From positions 327,736 through 391,735 of the forward strand of contig JAHJME010000012.1 of assembly GCA_018821435.1 (NCBI GenBank): a stretch of 64,000 bases of DNA, read 5' to 3'. Position numbers and translations under genes: made by a program. The DNA comes from Alphaproteobacteria bacterium (lineage in GTDB: Bacteria > Pseudomonadota > Alphaproteobacteria > Caulobacterales > Caulobacteraceae). Shown here one piece after another: positions 55,655-64,000 of the stretch (the first letter of the stretch is position 1; each line of letters begins with the position of its first letter). Below the pieces are notes generated by a model, which saw nothing but the letters and a program-made list of their open reading frames with translations, did not search any database and was not told the DNA's origin.

Positions 55655-56256
55655 CGCAGTTTGACGTCCTCGTCCTGGGCCTGCTGGCCATCTCGGCCTT
55701 CGTCGGCTTCGCCCGTGGCGCCGTGCGCGAGGTCTTCGCCCTGGTGGCCCTGGTCGTGGCGGCCGGCCTCGCCATTTTCGGACTGCCGGTCTTCGCGCCG
55801 ATCTTCCGGGGCGTGATCCAGCCGGACTGGCTGGGCACCGCCAGCGCCCTGATCGTCGTCTTCGGCGTGGCCTTCATCGCCCTGCGTCTGATCGGCGCAG
55901 GTATCGCGCGCCAGGTGCAGAACACCCAGATGCTGGGCTTCCTCGACCGCTCGCTGGGCCTGCTGATCGGCCTGGGGCGCGGGATGATCGTCCTGGGTGC
56001 GCTGTACCTGATGTTCAACTCGGCCACGCCGGAAGACCTCCGCCCGCGCTGGATCACCGGCGCCAAGACCTGGCCGATCGCCAGCAACATGGGCCGCCTT
56101 CTGGAGAGCCTGGCGCCACAGGGATTGGACGTCGCCGGCCGCCTGAAGCCCGCTTTTGATCGCGCCGTTGGCGAAGGGTCAGGTGACAGATCGACGACAG
56201 AGGGGTACGAGGCGCGCGTACCGACAGACACCGACCGCCCGGAGCGATCCCGATGA
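55651..56256 (+). CDS. cvpA: CvpA-family membrane protein
   Basis: A 201-residue inner-membrane protein with four predicted helices (residues 5-25, 28-50, 65-85, 103-125) matching colicin V production protein: DVLVLGLLAISAFVGFARGA, VREVFALVALVVAAGLAIFG and NTQMLGFLDRSLGLLIGLGR. The C-terminus is hydrophilic. GTG 55651 overlaps radA and its stop overlaps purF (ATGA). cvpA-purF adjacency is ancient and conserved. Confidence 0.95.
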   Translation: MTQFDVLVLGLLAISAFVGFARGAVREVFALVALVVAAGLAIFGLPVFAPIFRGVIQPDWLGTASALIVVFGVAFIALRLIGAGIARQVQNTQMLGFLDRSLGLLIGLGRGMIVLGALYLMFNSATPEDLRPRWITGAKTWPIASNMGRLLESLAPQGLDVAGRLKPAFDRAVGEGSGDRSTTEGYEARVPTDTDRPERSR

Positions 56257-57740
56257 GCCTTACGCACGAGCGTTGGTCACCGACGGCACGCGACCCTGAT
56301 GACGACACCCCACGGCTGGAATGCGGGGTCTTCGGCGTCTTCGACGTGCCGGAAGCCTCGGGCATCACCGCGCTCGGGCTGCACGCCCTGCAGCATCGCG
56401 GCCAGGAAGCCTGCGGCATCGCCTCGTTCGATGGCCAGCGCTATCACACCGAACGGCACATGGGTTACGTGGGCGACGCCTTCGGCGGCGGCGATCTCAA
56501 CAAGCGCCTACCCGGCCACGTCGCCATCGGCCACACCCGCTACTCCACGGCCGGCGGCAGCTTCATCCGCAACGTCCAGCCGATGTTCGCCGACCTCGAG
56601 GCCGGCGGCATCGCCCTGGCCCACAACGGCAATCTCACCAACTTCCTGACCCTGCGCGAGCAGCTGGTGCAGGAAGGCGCGATCTTCCAGTCGACCTCGG
56701 ACAGCGAGGCGATCCTGCACCTGATCGCCCGCTCGCGCCGGCCCAAGTTCCTGGACCGCTTCACCGAGGCCTTGCAGCAGATCGAGGGCGGCTATGCCCT
56801 GGTCGCCATGACCAACAAGAAGCTGGTCGGCGTCCGCGACCCGCTGGGCATCCGCCCGCTGGTGCTGGGCGAACTGAACGGCAAGTCGGTCCTGGCCTCG
56901 GAGACCTGCGCGCTGGACATGATCGGCGCCAAGTTCGTCCGCGACGTGGAGCACGGCGAGATGGTGGTCATCGACCACCAAGGCGTCCGCAGCTTCCGCC
57001 CGTTCCCGGCCCAGCGGGCCCGCCCCTGCATCTTCGAATACGTCTACTTCGCCCGCCCCGACTCCGTGGTGAACGGCCGCTCGGTCTATGAGGTTCGCAA
57101 GCGGATGGGCCGGCGCCTGGCGCAGGAATCGCCCGCCGACATCGACGTCGTGGTGCCGGTCCCCGACTCGGGCGTGCCCGCCGCCCTGGGCTTCGCCCAG
57201 GAAGCCGGCGTGCCGTTCGAGATGGGCATCATCCGCAATCACTACGTGGGCCGCACCTTCATCCAGCCGACCCAGGGCGAACGCGAACTGGGCGTTCGCA
57301 TGAAGCTGTCGCCCAATCGCGCGGTGCTGGCCGGCAAGAAAGTGCTGCTGGTGGACGATTCCATCGTGCGCGGCACCAACTCCGTGCGCGTCGTGAAGAT
57401 GGTCCGCGAGGCAGGCGCCGCCGAGGTGCACCTGCGCTCGGCGTCCCCGCCGATCAAGTGGCCGGACTACTACGGCATCGACATGCCGGATCGTGACAAC
57501 CTGTTGGCCGCCAACCACTCGGTGGACGAGATCGCCAAGATCCTGGGCGTCGACTCGATGGGCTACCTGTCGGTCGAGGGGCTCTACTGGGCGATGGAAG
57601 CGGTCCGCGATCCGGCAAACCCCCAGTACACCGACCACTACTTCACCGGCGAGTATCCCACGCGCCTGCTGGACCGTGAGATCGCGCTGGGCCGCAACGA
57701 ACTCGTCGAGCGCCAGCTCTCGTTCCTGGTCGACGCGTGA
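56253..57740 (+). CDS. purF: Amidophosphoribosyltransferase
   Basis: A 495-residue enzyme for the first step of purine synthesis (PRPP + Gln to phosphoribosylamine). A 23-residue propeptide precedes the nucleophile Cys24 in RLECGVFGVFD; HALQHRGQEACGIASFDG and the PRPP loop LLVDDSIVRGTNSVRVVKMV follow. Cysteines that ligate [4Fe-4S] in Bacillus-type PurF are replaced in the later part (KWPDYYGID and DHYFTGEYP), so no cluster is expected although the propeptide is kept. ATGA overlap with cvpA. Confidence 0.97.
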   Translation: MSLTHERWSPTARDPDDDTPRLECGVFGVFDVPEASGITALGLHALQHRGQEACGIASFDGQRYHTERHMGYVGDAFGGGDLNKRLPGHVAIGHTRYSTAGGSFIRNVQPMFADLEAGGIALAHNGNLTNFLTLREQLVQEGAIFQSTSDSEAILHLIARSRRPKFLDRFTEALQQIEGGYALVAMTNKKLVGVRDPLGIRPLVLGELNGKSVLASETCALDMIGAKFVRDVEHGEMVVIDHQGVRSFRPFPAQRARPCIFEYVYFARPDSVVNGRSVYEVRKRMGRRLAQESPADIDVVVPVPDSGVPAALGFAQEAGVPFEMGIIRNHYVGRTFIQPTQGERELGVRMKLSPNRAVLAGKKVLLVDDSIVRGTNSVRVVKMVREAGAAEVHLRSASPPIKWPDYYGIDMPDRDNLLAANHSVDEIAKILGVDSMGYLSVEGLYWAMEAVRDPANPQYTDHYFTGEYPTRLLDREIALGRNELVERQLSFLVDA

Positions 57741-58723
57741 CCAAAGGACGGCTCGGGCGGTTCAAGCCCGATTGGTACCTGGTCCTGATCCTGCTGATGG
57801 CCGCGGCCGCGGCGGTCCTGCCCGCGCGGGGCGAGGCGGCGGTCTGGTTCGGCTGGGTGACCAAGGTGGCCATCGCCTTAGTGTTCTTCCTGCACGGATC
57901 GCGGCTTTCGCGCGAGGCGGTGATCGGCGGCCTGAGGCATTGGCGGCTGCACCTGTTGGTGCTGGCCTGCACCTTCGGCCTGTTCCCATTGCTGACCCTG
58001 GGCGTGGTCGCCCTGCCCGCCTGGATCACACCGCCGGAGCTGGCGACGGGGATCGTCTTCCTGGGCTGCCTGCCGTCGACGGTCCAGAGCTCGATCGCGT
58101 TCGTCGGCGTGGCGCGGGGCAATGTCCCGGCGGCCGTGGCCTCGGCGTCGGCGTCGAACCTGCTGGGCGTGTTCCTGACCCCCTTGCTGGTGGGCGTACT
58201 GCTGCACGCGCAGGGCGGGATCAGCGCGGAGTCGTTCTGGGCGATCGTCGGCCAGCTCCTGGTCCCCTTCGTCGCCGGTCAATTGCTGCGGCCCTGGATC
58301 GGCGACTGGGTGAAGGCGCGCAACGGCGTGCTGTCGAAGCTGGACCGGGGGTCGATCCTGCTGGTGGTCTACACCGCGTTCTCGGGCGCGGTGGTGGCCG
58401 GCGTCTGGAGCATGCTGAGCCCGCTGGACCTGATCCGGCTGCTGGTGATCTGCGCGCTGTTGCTGGCCGCCATCCTGGGGCTGACGCTGTTCGCCGCACG
58501 GAGCCTGGGCTTCTCCAAGACAGACGAGATCGCCATCGTCTTCTGCGGCTCGAAGAAGTCGCTGGCCAGCGGGGCGCCCATGGCCGCGGCGATCTTCGCG
58601 CCGGCCGTGGCCGGCGTGGCGCTGATCCCGCTGATGATCTTCCACCAGATCCAGCTCATGGCCTGTGCGGCGATCGCGCAACGCTACGCCCAGCGGCCTG
58701 ACACGGAACCCCAAAACGGTTAG
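57737..58723 (+). CDS. SBF-like (SLC10A7-type) bile-acid/sodium symporter family protein
   Basis: A 328-residue inner-membrane carrier with about ten helices. The motif set LVFFLHGSRLSREAVIGGLR, VFLGCLPSTVQSSIAFVGVA and IVFCGSKKSLASGAPMAAAI is diagnostic for the SBF_like branch. The GTG start at 57737 overlaps the purF stop (GTGA). The substrate is unknown; SLC10A7 relatives are not proven bile-acid carriers. Confidence 0.92.
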   Translation: MTKGRLGRFKPDWYLVLILLMAAAAAVLPARGEAAVWFGWVTKVAIALVFFLHGSRLSREAVIGGLRHWRLHLLVLACTFGLFPLLTLGVVALPAWITPPELATGIVFLGCLPSTVQSSIAFVGVARGNVPAAVASASASNLLGVFLTPLLVGVLLHAQGGISAESFWAIVGQLLVPFVAGQLLRPWIGDWVKARNGVLSKLDRGSILLVVYTAFSGAVVAGVWSMLSPLDLIRLLVICALLLAAILGLTLFAARSLGFSKTDEIAIVFCGSKKSLASGAPMAAAIFAPAVAGVALIPLMIFHQIQLMACAAIAQRYAQRPDTEPQNG

Positions 58724-58734
58724 AGAGCCGCCCC

Positions 58735-59481
58735 ATGTCCGACCTGCCGCTCAAAGACCGCATCGCCCTCGTCACAGGCGCCAGCCGTGGCATCGGCAAG
58801 GCCGCCGCCCTGGCCCTGGCGAACGCCGGCGCGCACGTGGTGGCGGTGGCTCGCACGCCCGGCGCGCTGGAAGCCCTGGACGATGAGATCCGTGCCGCGA
58901 CCGGCCAGCCGGCGACCCTGGTTCCCATGGACATCGGCGAGGTCGACGGCCTGGACCAGCTGGGCCTGGCGATCCACGAGCGCTTCGGGCGCCTGGACAT
59001 CCTGGTCCACGCCGCGGCCCTGCTGGGGTCGCTGACGCCGGTGTCGCATATCGAGCCCAAGCACTGGGATCGCCTGGTCGCCGTGAACCTGACGGCCTCG
59101 TTCCGGCTGATCCGCAGCGTCGAGCCGCTGCTGCGGGCCTCGGAGCACCCGCGGGCGATCTTCCTGACCAGCAGCCGGGCGTCGGCGCCCAAGGCCTTCT
59201 GGGGCTCTTACGGGGCCACCAAGGCGGCGATGGAGGCGCTGGTGCGCACCTGGGCCGACGAGCTGGAGCAGACGAAGGTCCGCGCCGTGCTCCTCGACCC
59301 GGGCGCCATGCGCACCCGGATGCGGGCCGAGGCGATGCCGGGGGAGAACCCGGCCCACCTGCCCGACCCGTCCGAGATCGGCCCGCTGATCGTCGACCTG
59401 GCCCAGGCCGACATGGGCCTGCCGACCTCTACCGTGGTCTTTTCGGACTGGAAGACGGCCGGGACGCTCGCTTCGGCTTAA
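58735..59481 (+). CDS. Short-chain dehydrogenase/reductase
   Basis: A 248-residue SDR with cofactor motif [16 protein letters not shown], catalytic Ser in [14 protein letters not shown] and Y-x3-K in [13 protein letters not shown]. It is the last gene of radA-cvpA-purF-transporter-SDR, 11 bp after its neighbour. The last 53 bp overlap the 3' end of convergent der. The substrate is unknown. Confidence 0.93.
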   Translation: MSDLPLKDRIALVTGASRGIGKAAALALANAGAHVVAVARTPGALEALDDEIRAATGQPATLVPMDIGEVDGLDQLGLAIHERFGRLDILVHAAALLGSLTPVSHIEPKHWDRLVAVNLTASFRLIRSVEPLLRASEHPRAIFLTSSRASAPKAFWGSYGATKAAMEALVRTWADELEQTKVRAVLLDPGAMRTRMRAEAMPGENPAHLPDPSEIGPLIVDLAQADMGLPTSTVVFSDWKTAGTLASA

Positions 59482-61012
59482 CGCCGGGACGCAGCAGCTT
59501 CGCCGCCCGGCCGCGCGGATTGCCGGCCTTGGGCTTCTTGGTCTTCGGCGCGGACCTGGGCCGGCCTTCCGCGCCCTCCTTGGCCTTGGCGGCGGCGGCG
59601 CGGCGGGTCTTCGCCGCCAGGCCGGTCTTGGCCTCGGACGGCTTGGCGCGCGTCAGGCCCGAGCCGCTCTTCTCCTCGCCCTCGGCGAAGGGGTTCTTGT
59701 TCGAGCGCACGCTCAGGCGGATCGGCACGCCCGGCAGGTCGAAGCTCTCGCGGATCGAGTTGACCAGGTAGCGCCTGTAGTGGTCCGGCAGCTGGTCGGC
59801 GCGGCTGGCGAACAGCACGAACGTCGGCGGTCGGGCCTTGATCTGGGCCATGTACTTGGGCTTCACGCGGCGGCCGCCGACGGCGGGCGGCGGGTGGCGC
59901 TCGACGGCCATCTTCAGCCAGTCGTTCAGGTCGCGGGTCTTCACCTTGGTCGACCAGTCGGTGTGGGCCTTGATCACCGCGGGCATCAGCTTGGTCAGGC
60001 CATAGCCTGTCTCGGCGGACAGGGCGACCACGGGCGAGCCCTTGAGCTGCGGCAGCAGGCGGGCCGCCTCCTCCACGAACTCCTGGAGCTTGGAGTGCGG
60101 GTCCTCGACCAGGTCCCACTTGGCCAGGCAGAAGACCAGGGAGCGGCCCTCACGCTCGACCAGATCGGCGATCTGCAGGTCCTGGATCTCGAAGGGGTGG
60201 GTGGCGTCCATCACCAGGATCACCACCTCGGCGAAGGTGATCGCGCGGATCGAGTCGTGGGTGGAGAGCTTCTCCAGCTTCTCCTGGACCTTGGCCTTGC
60301 GGCGGAGGCCCGCGGTGTCGACCAGGCGGATGGCGCGCTGGTCCCAGACCCAATCCACGGGGATGGCGTCGCGGGTGATGCCGGCCTCGGGACCGGTCAG
60401 CATGCGGTCCTCGCCGATCAGGCGGTTCACCAGGGTCGACTTGCCCGCGTTGGGGCGGCCGACGATGGCGATGCTGATCGGCTTGTCGGCCTCCTCGGCG
60501 TCGAGGTCTTCGTCCTCGTCAGGCGCCAGCACGAGGACGGCCTGGTACAGGTCGGCCATCCCCTCCCCGTGCTCGGCGGAGATCGGGATCGGCTCGCCGA
60601 GGCCCAGGCCGAACGCCTCCAGCACGCCCGACTCGGACGCCTTGCTCTCGGACTTGTTGGCGCACAGCACGACCGGCTTGCCCTTGCGGCGCAGCACGTC
60701 TGCGAAGATCTCGTCGGCCGGGGTCACGCCCTCGCGGGCGTCGATGACGAACAGGGCCACGTCGGCCTCGTCGACGGCGAGCTCGGTCTGGACCCGCATG
60801 CGGGCCTCCAGGCTCTCGTCGGTCACGTCCTCGAAACCGGCCGTGTCGATAAGTTCGAGTTCGAGGTCGCCGAGGCGCCCCGTCCCGAAGCGGCGGTCAC
60901 GTGTGACCCCGGGCTGGTCATCGACAATAGCAAGCTTGCGGCCTGCCAGCCGGTTGAACAGAGTGGATTTGCCGACGTTCGGTCGCCCGACAATCGCGAG
61001 TTTCAGCGCCAT
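59429..61012 (-). CDS. der: Ribosome-assembly GTPase Der (EngA)
   Basis: A 527-residue double-GTPase needed for 50S subunit maturation. First G-domain: [18 protein letters not shown] and ANKSESKA; second: [39 protein letters not shown]; then a KH-like domain. An unusually long basic tail (from about residue 440) is rich in Lys/Arg/Ala/Pro, ending [11 protein letters not shown], and is the part that overlaps the convergent SDR gene. 22 bp downstream of bamB in the same operon. Confidence 0.97.
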   Translation of the reverse strand: MALKLAIVGRPNVGKSTLFNRLAGRKLAIVDDQPGVTRDRRFGTGRLGDLELELIDTAGFEDVTDESLEARMRVQTELAVDEADVALFVIDAREGVTPADEIFADVLRRKGKPVVLCANKSESKASESGVLEAFGLGLGEPIPISAEHGEGMADLYQAVLVLAPDEDEDLDAEEADKPISIAIVGRPNAGKSTLVNRLIGEDRMLTGPEAGITRDAIPVDWVWDQRAIRLVDTAGLRRKAKVQEKLEKLSTHDSIRAITFAEVVILVMDATHPFEIQDLQIADLVEREGRSLVFCLAKWDLVEDPHSKLQEFVEEAARLLPQLKGSPVVALSAETGYGLTKLMPAVIKAHTDWSTKVKTRDLNDWLKMAVERHPPPAVGGRRVKPKYMAQIKARPPTFVLFASRADQLPDHYRRYLVNSIRESFDLPGVPIRLSVRSNKNPFAEGEEKSGSGLTRAKPSEAKTGLAAKTRRAAAAKAKEGAEGRPRSAPKTKKPKAGNPRGRAAKLLRPGVKPKRASRPSSSPKRPR

Positions 61013-61034
61013 GTCGGGGACTGTACCTGCCTGA

Positions 61035-62423
61035 TCAGCGAATCGCGATCAGGTCGGCCTCCTCAGTCACAACATAGACGGTGTCGCCCATGGCGATCGG
61101 CGAGAGCGTCGAGGCGCCCTTGAGGTCGACGCGCGTCTGGATCTCACCGGTCTTGGCGTTCAAGGCGACCAGCTGGCCGGTCTGGCCGACGATCAGCAGC
61201 CGTTCGCCGGCGAGCAGCGGGCCCGACCAGACCGGCTTGTTCTGACGCTGGCCGCCGACCCCCAGGATGCCGCCGACCTTCTTGGCCTTGAAGCCCTCGT
61301 TCAGGTTGCGGATCCAGTAGATCTGGCCGTTCTCGCGGCTGGCGCAGATGACGTCGCCGGACTTGGAGACCACATAGACCACGTCGCCGGCGGGCCAGGG
61401 CGCGGTGACGCCCACGACCGGCAGCGTCCAGCGGGCCTGGCCGGTGCGCAGGTCGGTGGCGGCGAACACGCCCGAGTGGCTGACCGCGAAGACGTCGCCC
61501 TGGTAGATCACCGGGCGGCCGGGGATATCGCGGATTTCCGACAGCGCGCTGGTGCGGCTGGCGCGCGACAGGGCTTCGTTCCAGAGGTCGTTGCCGTTGG
61601 TGGCGCGCAGCGCGACCAGTTCGCCGGAGCCGAAGGCCGCCACGACGGTGTCGCCCGACACCGCGGGGCTGGAGGCCGAGAGGATGCGCGCCGTTTCCGT
61701 GAGCGCCTGATAGGTCCACGACGCCGCGCCGGTGGCCGCGTCGAAGGTCATCAGGGTGTTGTCGAGGGAGACCACGAACACCCGGCCGCCCGAGACGTTC
61801 GGCGCGCCGTGGATCGATTCCGGGGTCTTGGTCCGCCAGCCGACGGCGCCGGTCTTGGCGTCCATCTGCATGACTTCGCGGAAGCCCGACGAGACGTAGA
61901 GCTTTCCGTCGGCGTAGGCCACGCCGCCGCCGAACGCGAGCTTGTCGCGCTTGTTGTCGCCGGGGTTGGTGGCGGTGCGCCAGATCTGTGCGCCGGAGGC
62001 GGCGTCCACGGCGACGACGCGGGCGTCGGCGTCCATGAGGAACAGCTTGCCCTCGGCGGCGACCGGCGGCGCGGTGATGTAGCGGCCGCGCTTCTGGCCC
62101 TGGCCGAAGTTCTTGCGCCAGGCGACCGACAGGTTCGCGCCGGCGGCGACGTTGCCGACCGCCTGCTCGGTGTTGCCGCCCGGCAGCGGCCAGGCCGCGA
62201 CCGTCTCGGCCGGCGGCAGGGCGAAGTCGACGCCCTTCAGCGCCGCGGCCGGTTCCAGGATCTGGTCGGCGGGGATGATCGAGATGCGCTGGCCTTCGCC
62301 CGCGAGCTCGGCCGGACCCTTATCCTTCTTGCCGAAGGGATTGAGGTTGCTGACCGTCGAGCACCCGCTGGCGCCGAGCGCCGCGATCAGGACGGCGGCG
62401 AGGATCGTCGAACGGCGGATCAT
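61035..62423 (-). CDS. bamB: Outer-membrane assembly lipoprotein BamB
   Basis: A 462-residue lipoprotein with lipobox ALGASGC (Cys about residue 21). An eight-bladed PQQ-like propeller is seen from repeated units such as [47 protein letters not shown] and [13 protein letters not shown]. It belongs to the beta-barrel assembly machine at the inner face of the outer membrane. ATG 62423 overlaps the upstream TPR gene (ATGA). The order TPR-bamB-der equals yfgM-bamB-der in E. coli. Confidence 0.95.
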   Translation of the reverse strand: MIRRSTILAAVLIAALGASGCSTVSNLNPFGKKDKGPAELAGEGQRISIIPADQILEPAAALKGVDFALPPAETVAAWPLPGGNTEQAVGNVAAGANLSVAWRKNFGQGQKRGRYITAPPVAAEGKLFLMDADARVVAVDAASGAQIWRTATNPGDNKRDKLAFGGGVAYADGKLYVSSGFREVMQMDAKTGAVGWRTKTPESIHGAPNVSGGRVFVVSLDNTLMTFDAATGAASWTYQALTETARILSASSPAVSGDTVVAAFGSGELVALRATNGNDLWNEALSRASRTSALSEIRDIPGRPVIYQGDVFAVSHSGVFAATDLRTGQARWTLPVVGVTAPWPAGDVVYVVSKSGDVICASRENGQIYWIRNLNEGFKAKKVGGILGVGGQRQNKPVWSGPLLAGERLLIVGQTGQLVALNAKTGEIQTRVDLKGASTLSPIAMGDTVYVVTEEADLIAIR

Positions 62424-63193
62424 TGCGGAGCGGGACCTTGGGGTTGCGGCTGGCCGGGACCCTGGGGCGGGCCGATCATGGCGCCGGGATCCATCGTCAT
62501 CGGCGGCAGGGCCTCGGCGGCCTTCACCACGGCCGGCACGGCCTTGGCCGAACCCGAATCGATCAGGCCGATGGCGGCCTGGGCGCGGGCCTGGGCGCCC
62601 TGCTGGGCGTCCAGCGACTGCGTGATCAGCACGAAGTCGCCGCGCGCGCCGGCCAGGTCGCCGGCGTTGAGCTTGGCGAAGGCCAGGGCCTCGCGAGCCT
62701 GGACCCGATAGGGGTGGCCCTCTTCCATCAACGGCTTCAAGCGCCCCTCCAGATCCTTAAGCGGAGCGGTGTCGAGGAGCGCGAAGGCGGATTTGAGGCG
62801 GGCGGCGTCGCCGACGATCGGATCGGGCGCGGCGGCGGCGGCCTCGTCGAACAGCTTCACGGCGTCGGCGGGCTTGCGGGCCTCCAGCGCGAAGGCGCCG
62901 AGGTGCATCAGCGACAGGGCCTTGTACGCCTTGGCGTTCGACTTGGAGACCTCGGTCCAGAGCTGCTGGGCCTTGGTCTTGTCGCCGGCGACCATGGCGT
63001 CGACGGCGCTGGAATACTGCTCCGAGGCCGTGGCGATCTGCTTGTTGCGATAGCTGTCGTAGCCCCAGTAGCCCAGGGTGGCGATGAGCGCGGCGGCGGC
63101 GATCCCCAGCATCCAAGGCAGCGCCTTGCGGGCGAACTGCTTGTAGCGGTCGGAGCGAAGCTGCTCTTCGACCTCTTCGAATAGATCCGTCAC
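62420..63193 (-). CDS. YfgM-like TPR membrane protein
   Basis: A 257-residue bitopic inner-membrane protein: a cytoplasmic N-terminus (VTDLFEEVEEQLRSDRYKQF), one helix (about residues 27-46, LPWMLGIAAAALIATLGYWG), then periplasmic TPR-like repeats (LSLMHLGAFALEARKPADAV, AREALAFAKLNAGDLAGARG). The C-terminus is Pro/Gln-rich. It corresponds to YfgM, an ancillary translocon/chaperone protein, by order and topology. GTG 63193 is the start. Confidence 0.88.
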   Translation of the reverse strand: MTDLFEEVEEQLRSDRYKQFARKALPWMLGIAAAALIATLGYWGYDSYRNKQIATASEQYSSAVDAMVAGDKTKAQQLWTEVSKSNAKAYKALSLMHLGAFALEARKPADAVKLFDEAAAAAPDPIVGDAARLKSAFALLDTAPLKDLEGRLKPLMEEGHPYRVQAREALAFAKLNAGDLAGARGDFVLITQSLDAQQGAQARAQAAIGLIDSGSAKAVPAVVKAAEALPPMTMDPGAMIGPPQGPGQPQPQGPAPQ

Positions 63194-63316
63194 TTCAGGG
63201 GGGCTCCGGCGGCACAGTCGCTTAAACGAGCGCGGAACCTATAGCGGCCCGCCCCTCGCCTCAAGTGCGCGGCTGTGTTGGCGGTGAGATGGGCAACAGC
63301 CGGCTCGCGAAGCTGA

Positions 63317-63444
63317 GCGCCGCAGGCGCTGTCTCTCAACACCAAGACCCCCAAGAACCCGAAGAGACACGAAGGCGCCGCCACCGCGCGGCCGCTTGGT
63401 GGTCTTGGTAGCCTTGGTGTCGGATTGGTCGGCGCTGACGCGCC
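63317..63444. repeat. Palindromic element family A, copy 5
   Basis: Between the TPR gene and the acidic gene. Ends GCGCCGCAGGCGC (63317-63329) and GGCGCTGACGCGCC (63431-63444), arms with ACACCAAGACCCCCAAGAAC and CTTGGTGGTCTTGG units. The arm sequences differ from copies 1, 2 and 4 (CCAAGA versus CACGAAC) but the end hairpins match copy 4 exactly on the right. Confidence 0.8.
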
Positions 63445-63456
63445 CCGGGCCCGCCG

Positions 63457-63981
63457 TCAGGCCGAGCTTTCGCGGGGCCCGACGTGCTCATCGTCGTCCT
63501 CGTCGTCCAGCGGCTCCAGGGCCTCGGGCGGCGGGTCGGGGAGTTCGCGCCAGACCAGGGCGGCGGCTTCGTCCAGGCCCAGATCGCGGCAGAGGCGGAC
63601 GACATGGTCGTCCAGCGGCTCGACGACCCAGGCGTCGTCCTCGACCATCAGCCCGAAGGTGTTGTCGCGCGCACGGATGTCGAGGCGCTGCTCGATCAGG
63701 TCGAAGTAGTAGCCGGCCTCGTCGTAATCGGCGTGTTCGTACTCGGACCAGACGACGCGTTGGGCAGGCACGCGAAGGGCGTCGCGGCGGTCCGCGATGC
63801 GCTGTGCGTCCCGCTCCGGCGTCGGCGGCAGCGGCCTTGGCGGCGGCGGGTTCTCGCGGGCGTCACGCTCGCGCCCGCGCCTCAGCTGGGCCTGCAGCGC
63901 CAGGCTCTGGCGCACGCAGCGGGAGAGCTTCTGATAGGCCTGCGCCAGGTTCACGACTTCCGTCGGATCGTCCGTCGACAT
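63457..63981 (-). CDS. Hypothetical protein, acidic C-terminus
   Basis: A 174-residue soluble protein: MSTDDPTEVVNLAQAYQKLS, a basic region, a proline-rich linker (ENPPPPRPLPPTPERDAQRI) and a C-terminal block rich in Asp/Glu (EPLDDEDDDEH). No family recognised. ATG 63981 is taken; the frame also has ATG 63996 near the window edge and could extend beyond it. Confidence 0.6.
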   Translation of the reverse strand: MSTDDPTEVVNLAQAYQKLSRCVRQSLALQAQLRRGRERDARENPPPPRPLPPTPERDAQRIADRRDALRVPAQRVVWSEYEHADYDEAGYYFDLIEQRLDIRARDNTFGLMVEDDAWVVEPLDDHVVRLCRDLGLDEAAALVWRELPDPPPEALEPLDDEDDDEHVGPRESSA

Positions 63982-64000
63982 GGCGCAGGCATGCACATGC

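Overview
The window is very GC-rich chromosomal DNA with dense, short-gapped genes on both strands, frequent 4-nt stop/start overlaps, many GTG/TTG starts and strong third-position G/C. Gene content (a CtrA-family regulator with a nearly intact CtrA DNA-binding domain, a PodJ-like Sel1/peptidoglycan protein, LexA boxes of the GTTC-N7-GTTC type, an FnrN-type FNR, TonB-dependent receptor, PEP-CTERM protein) points to an alphaproteobacterium of the Caulobacteraceae (Caulobacter/Phenylobacterium relatives). No prophage, IS element, CRISPR array or plasmid functions are visible.

Layout. 1-2135 (minus): start of the nuo operon (nuoA-B-C-D, D cut by the window edge), then tRNA-Asp. 2527-9118: a peroxiredoxin-like/Fe(II)-2OG oxygenase, a shortened KdpD-like kinase with a KdpE-like regulator, a CtrA paralogue with a dead phospho-acceptor, and a secreted penicillin-acylase-family enzyme. 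9265-21457: a mixed block with an MliC lipoprotein, an FNR regulator with a perfect FNR box and a divergent 35-aa membrane protein, an HWE-type PAS kinase, a TolB-propeller/amidohydrolase, a GGDEF protein, an AraC regulator and katG. 21458-30362: accessory genes (TonB-C-like small protein, PEP-CTERM protein, S-formylglutathione hydrolase, Excalibur protein, EamA exporter, DUF1905, beta-barrel porin, an orphan terminase-small-subunit-like gene behind a LexA box, RidA-like) punctuated by three copies of a ~240-bp palindromic repeat. 30363-37390 (minus): the conserved fabD-fabG-acpP-fabF-mltG-yicC-gmk block, whose last gaps are filled by copies of a second palindromic repeat family. 37476-46596: a medium-chain dehydrogenase, the PodJ-like protein, a five-gene fibre operon (three DUF4402-type secreted proteins, a PapD-like chaperone and an unusual usher), and a periplasmic peroxiredoxin. 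46799-59481 (mostly plus): rpsF-rpsR-rplI, a TonB-dependent receptor, dnaB, two Yip1-family membrane proteins (minus), then the tightly overlapped operon radA-cvpA-purF-SBF transporter-SDR. 59429-63981 (minus): the yfgM-like/bamB/der operon and an acidic hypothetical protein.

How it works together: housekeeping modules (complex I, fatty-acid synthesis, ribosome, replication, GTPase/BAM assembly) form the backbone; the accessory genes are mostly envelope and signalling functions. The most promising new biology is (i) the DUF4402 chaperone/usher operon as a non-classical surface-fibre system, (ii) the phosphorylation-dead CtrA paralogue with a symmetric operator upstream, (iii) the LexA-boxed domesticated terminase-like gene, (iv) the FNR-box-controlled 35-aa membrane protein, and (v) two families of dispersed palindromic elements that occupy nearly whole intergenic gaps.
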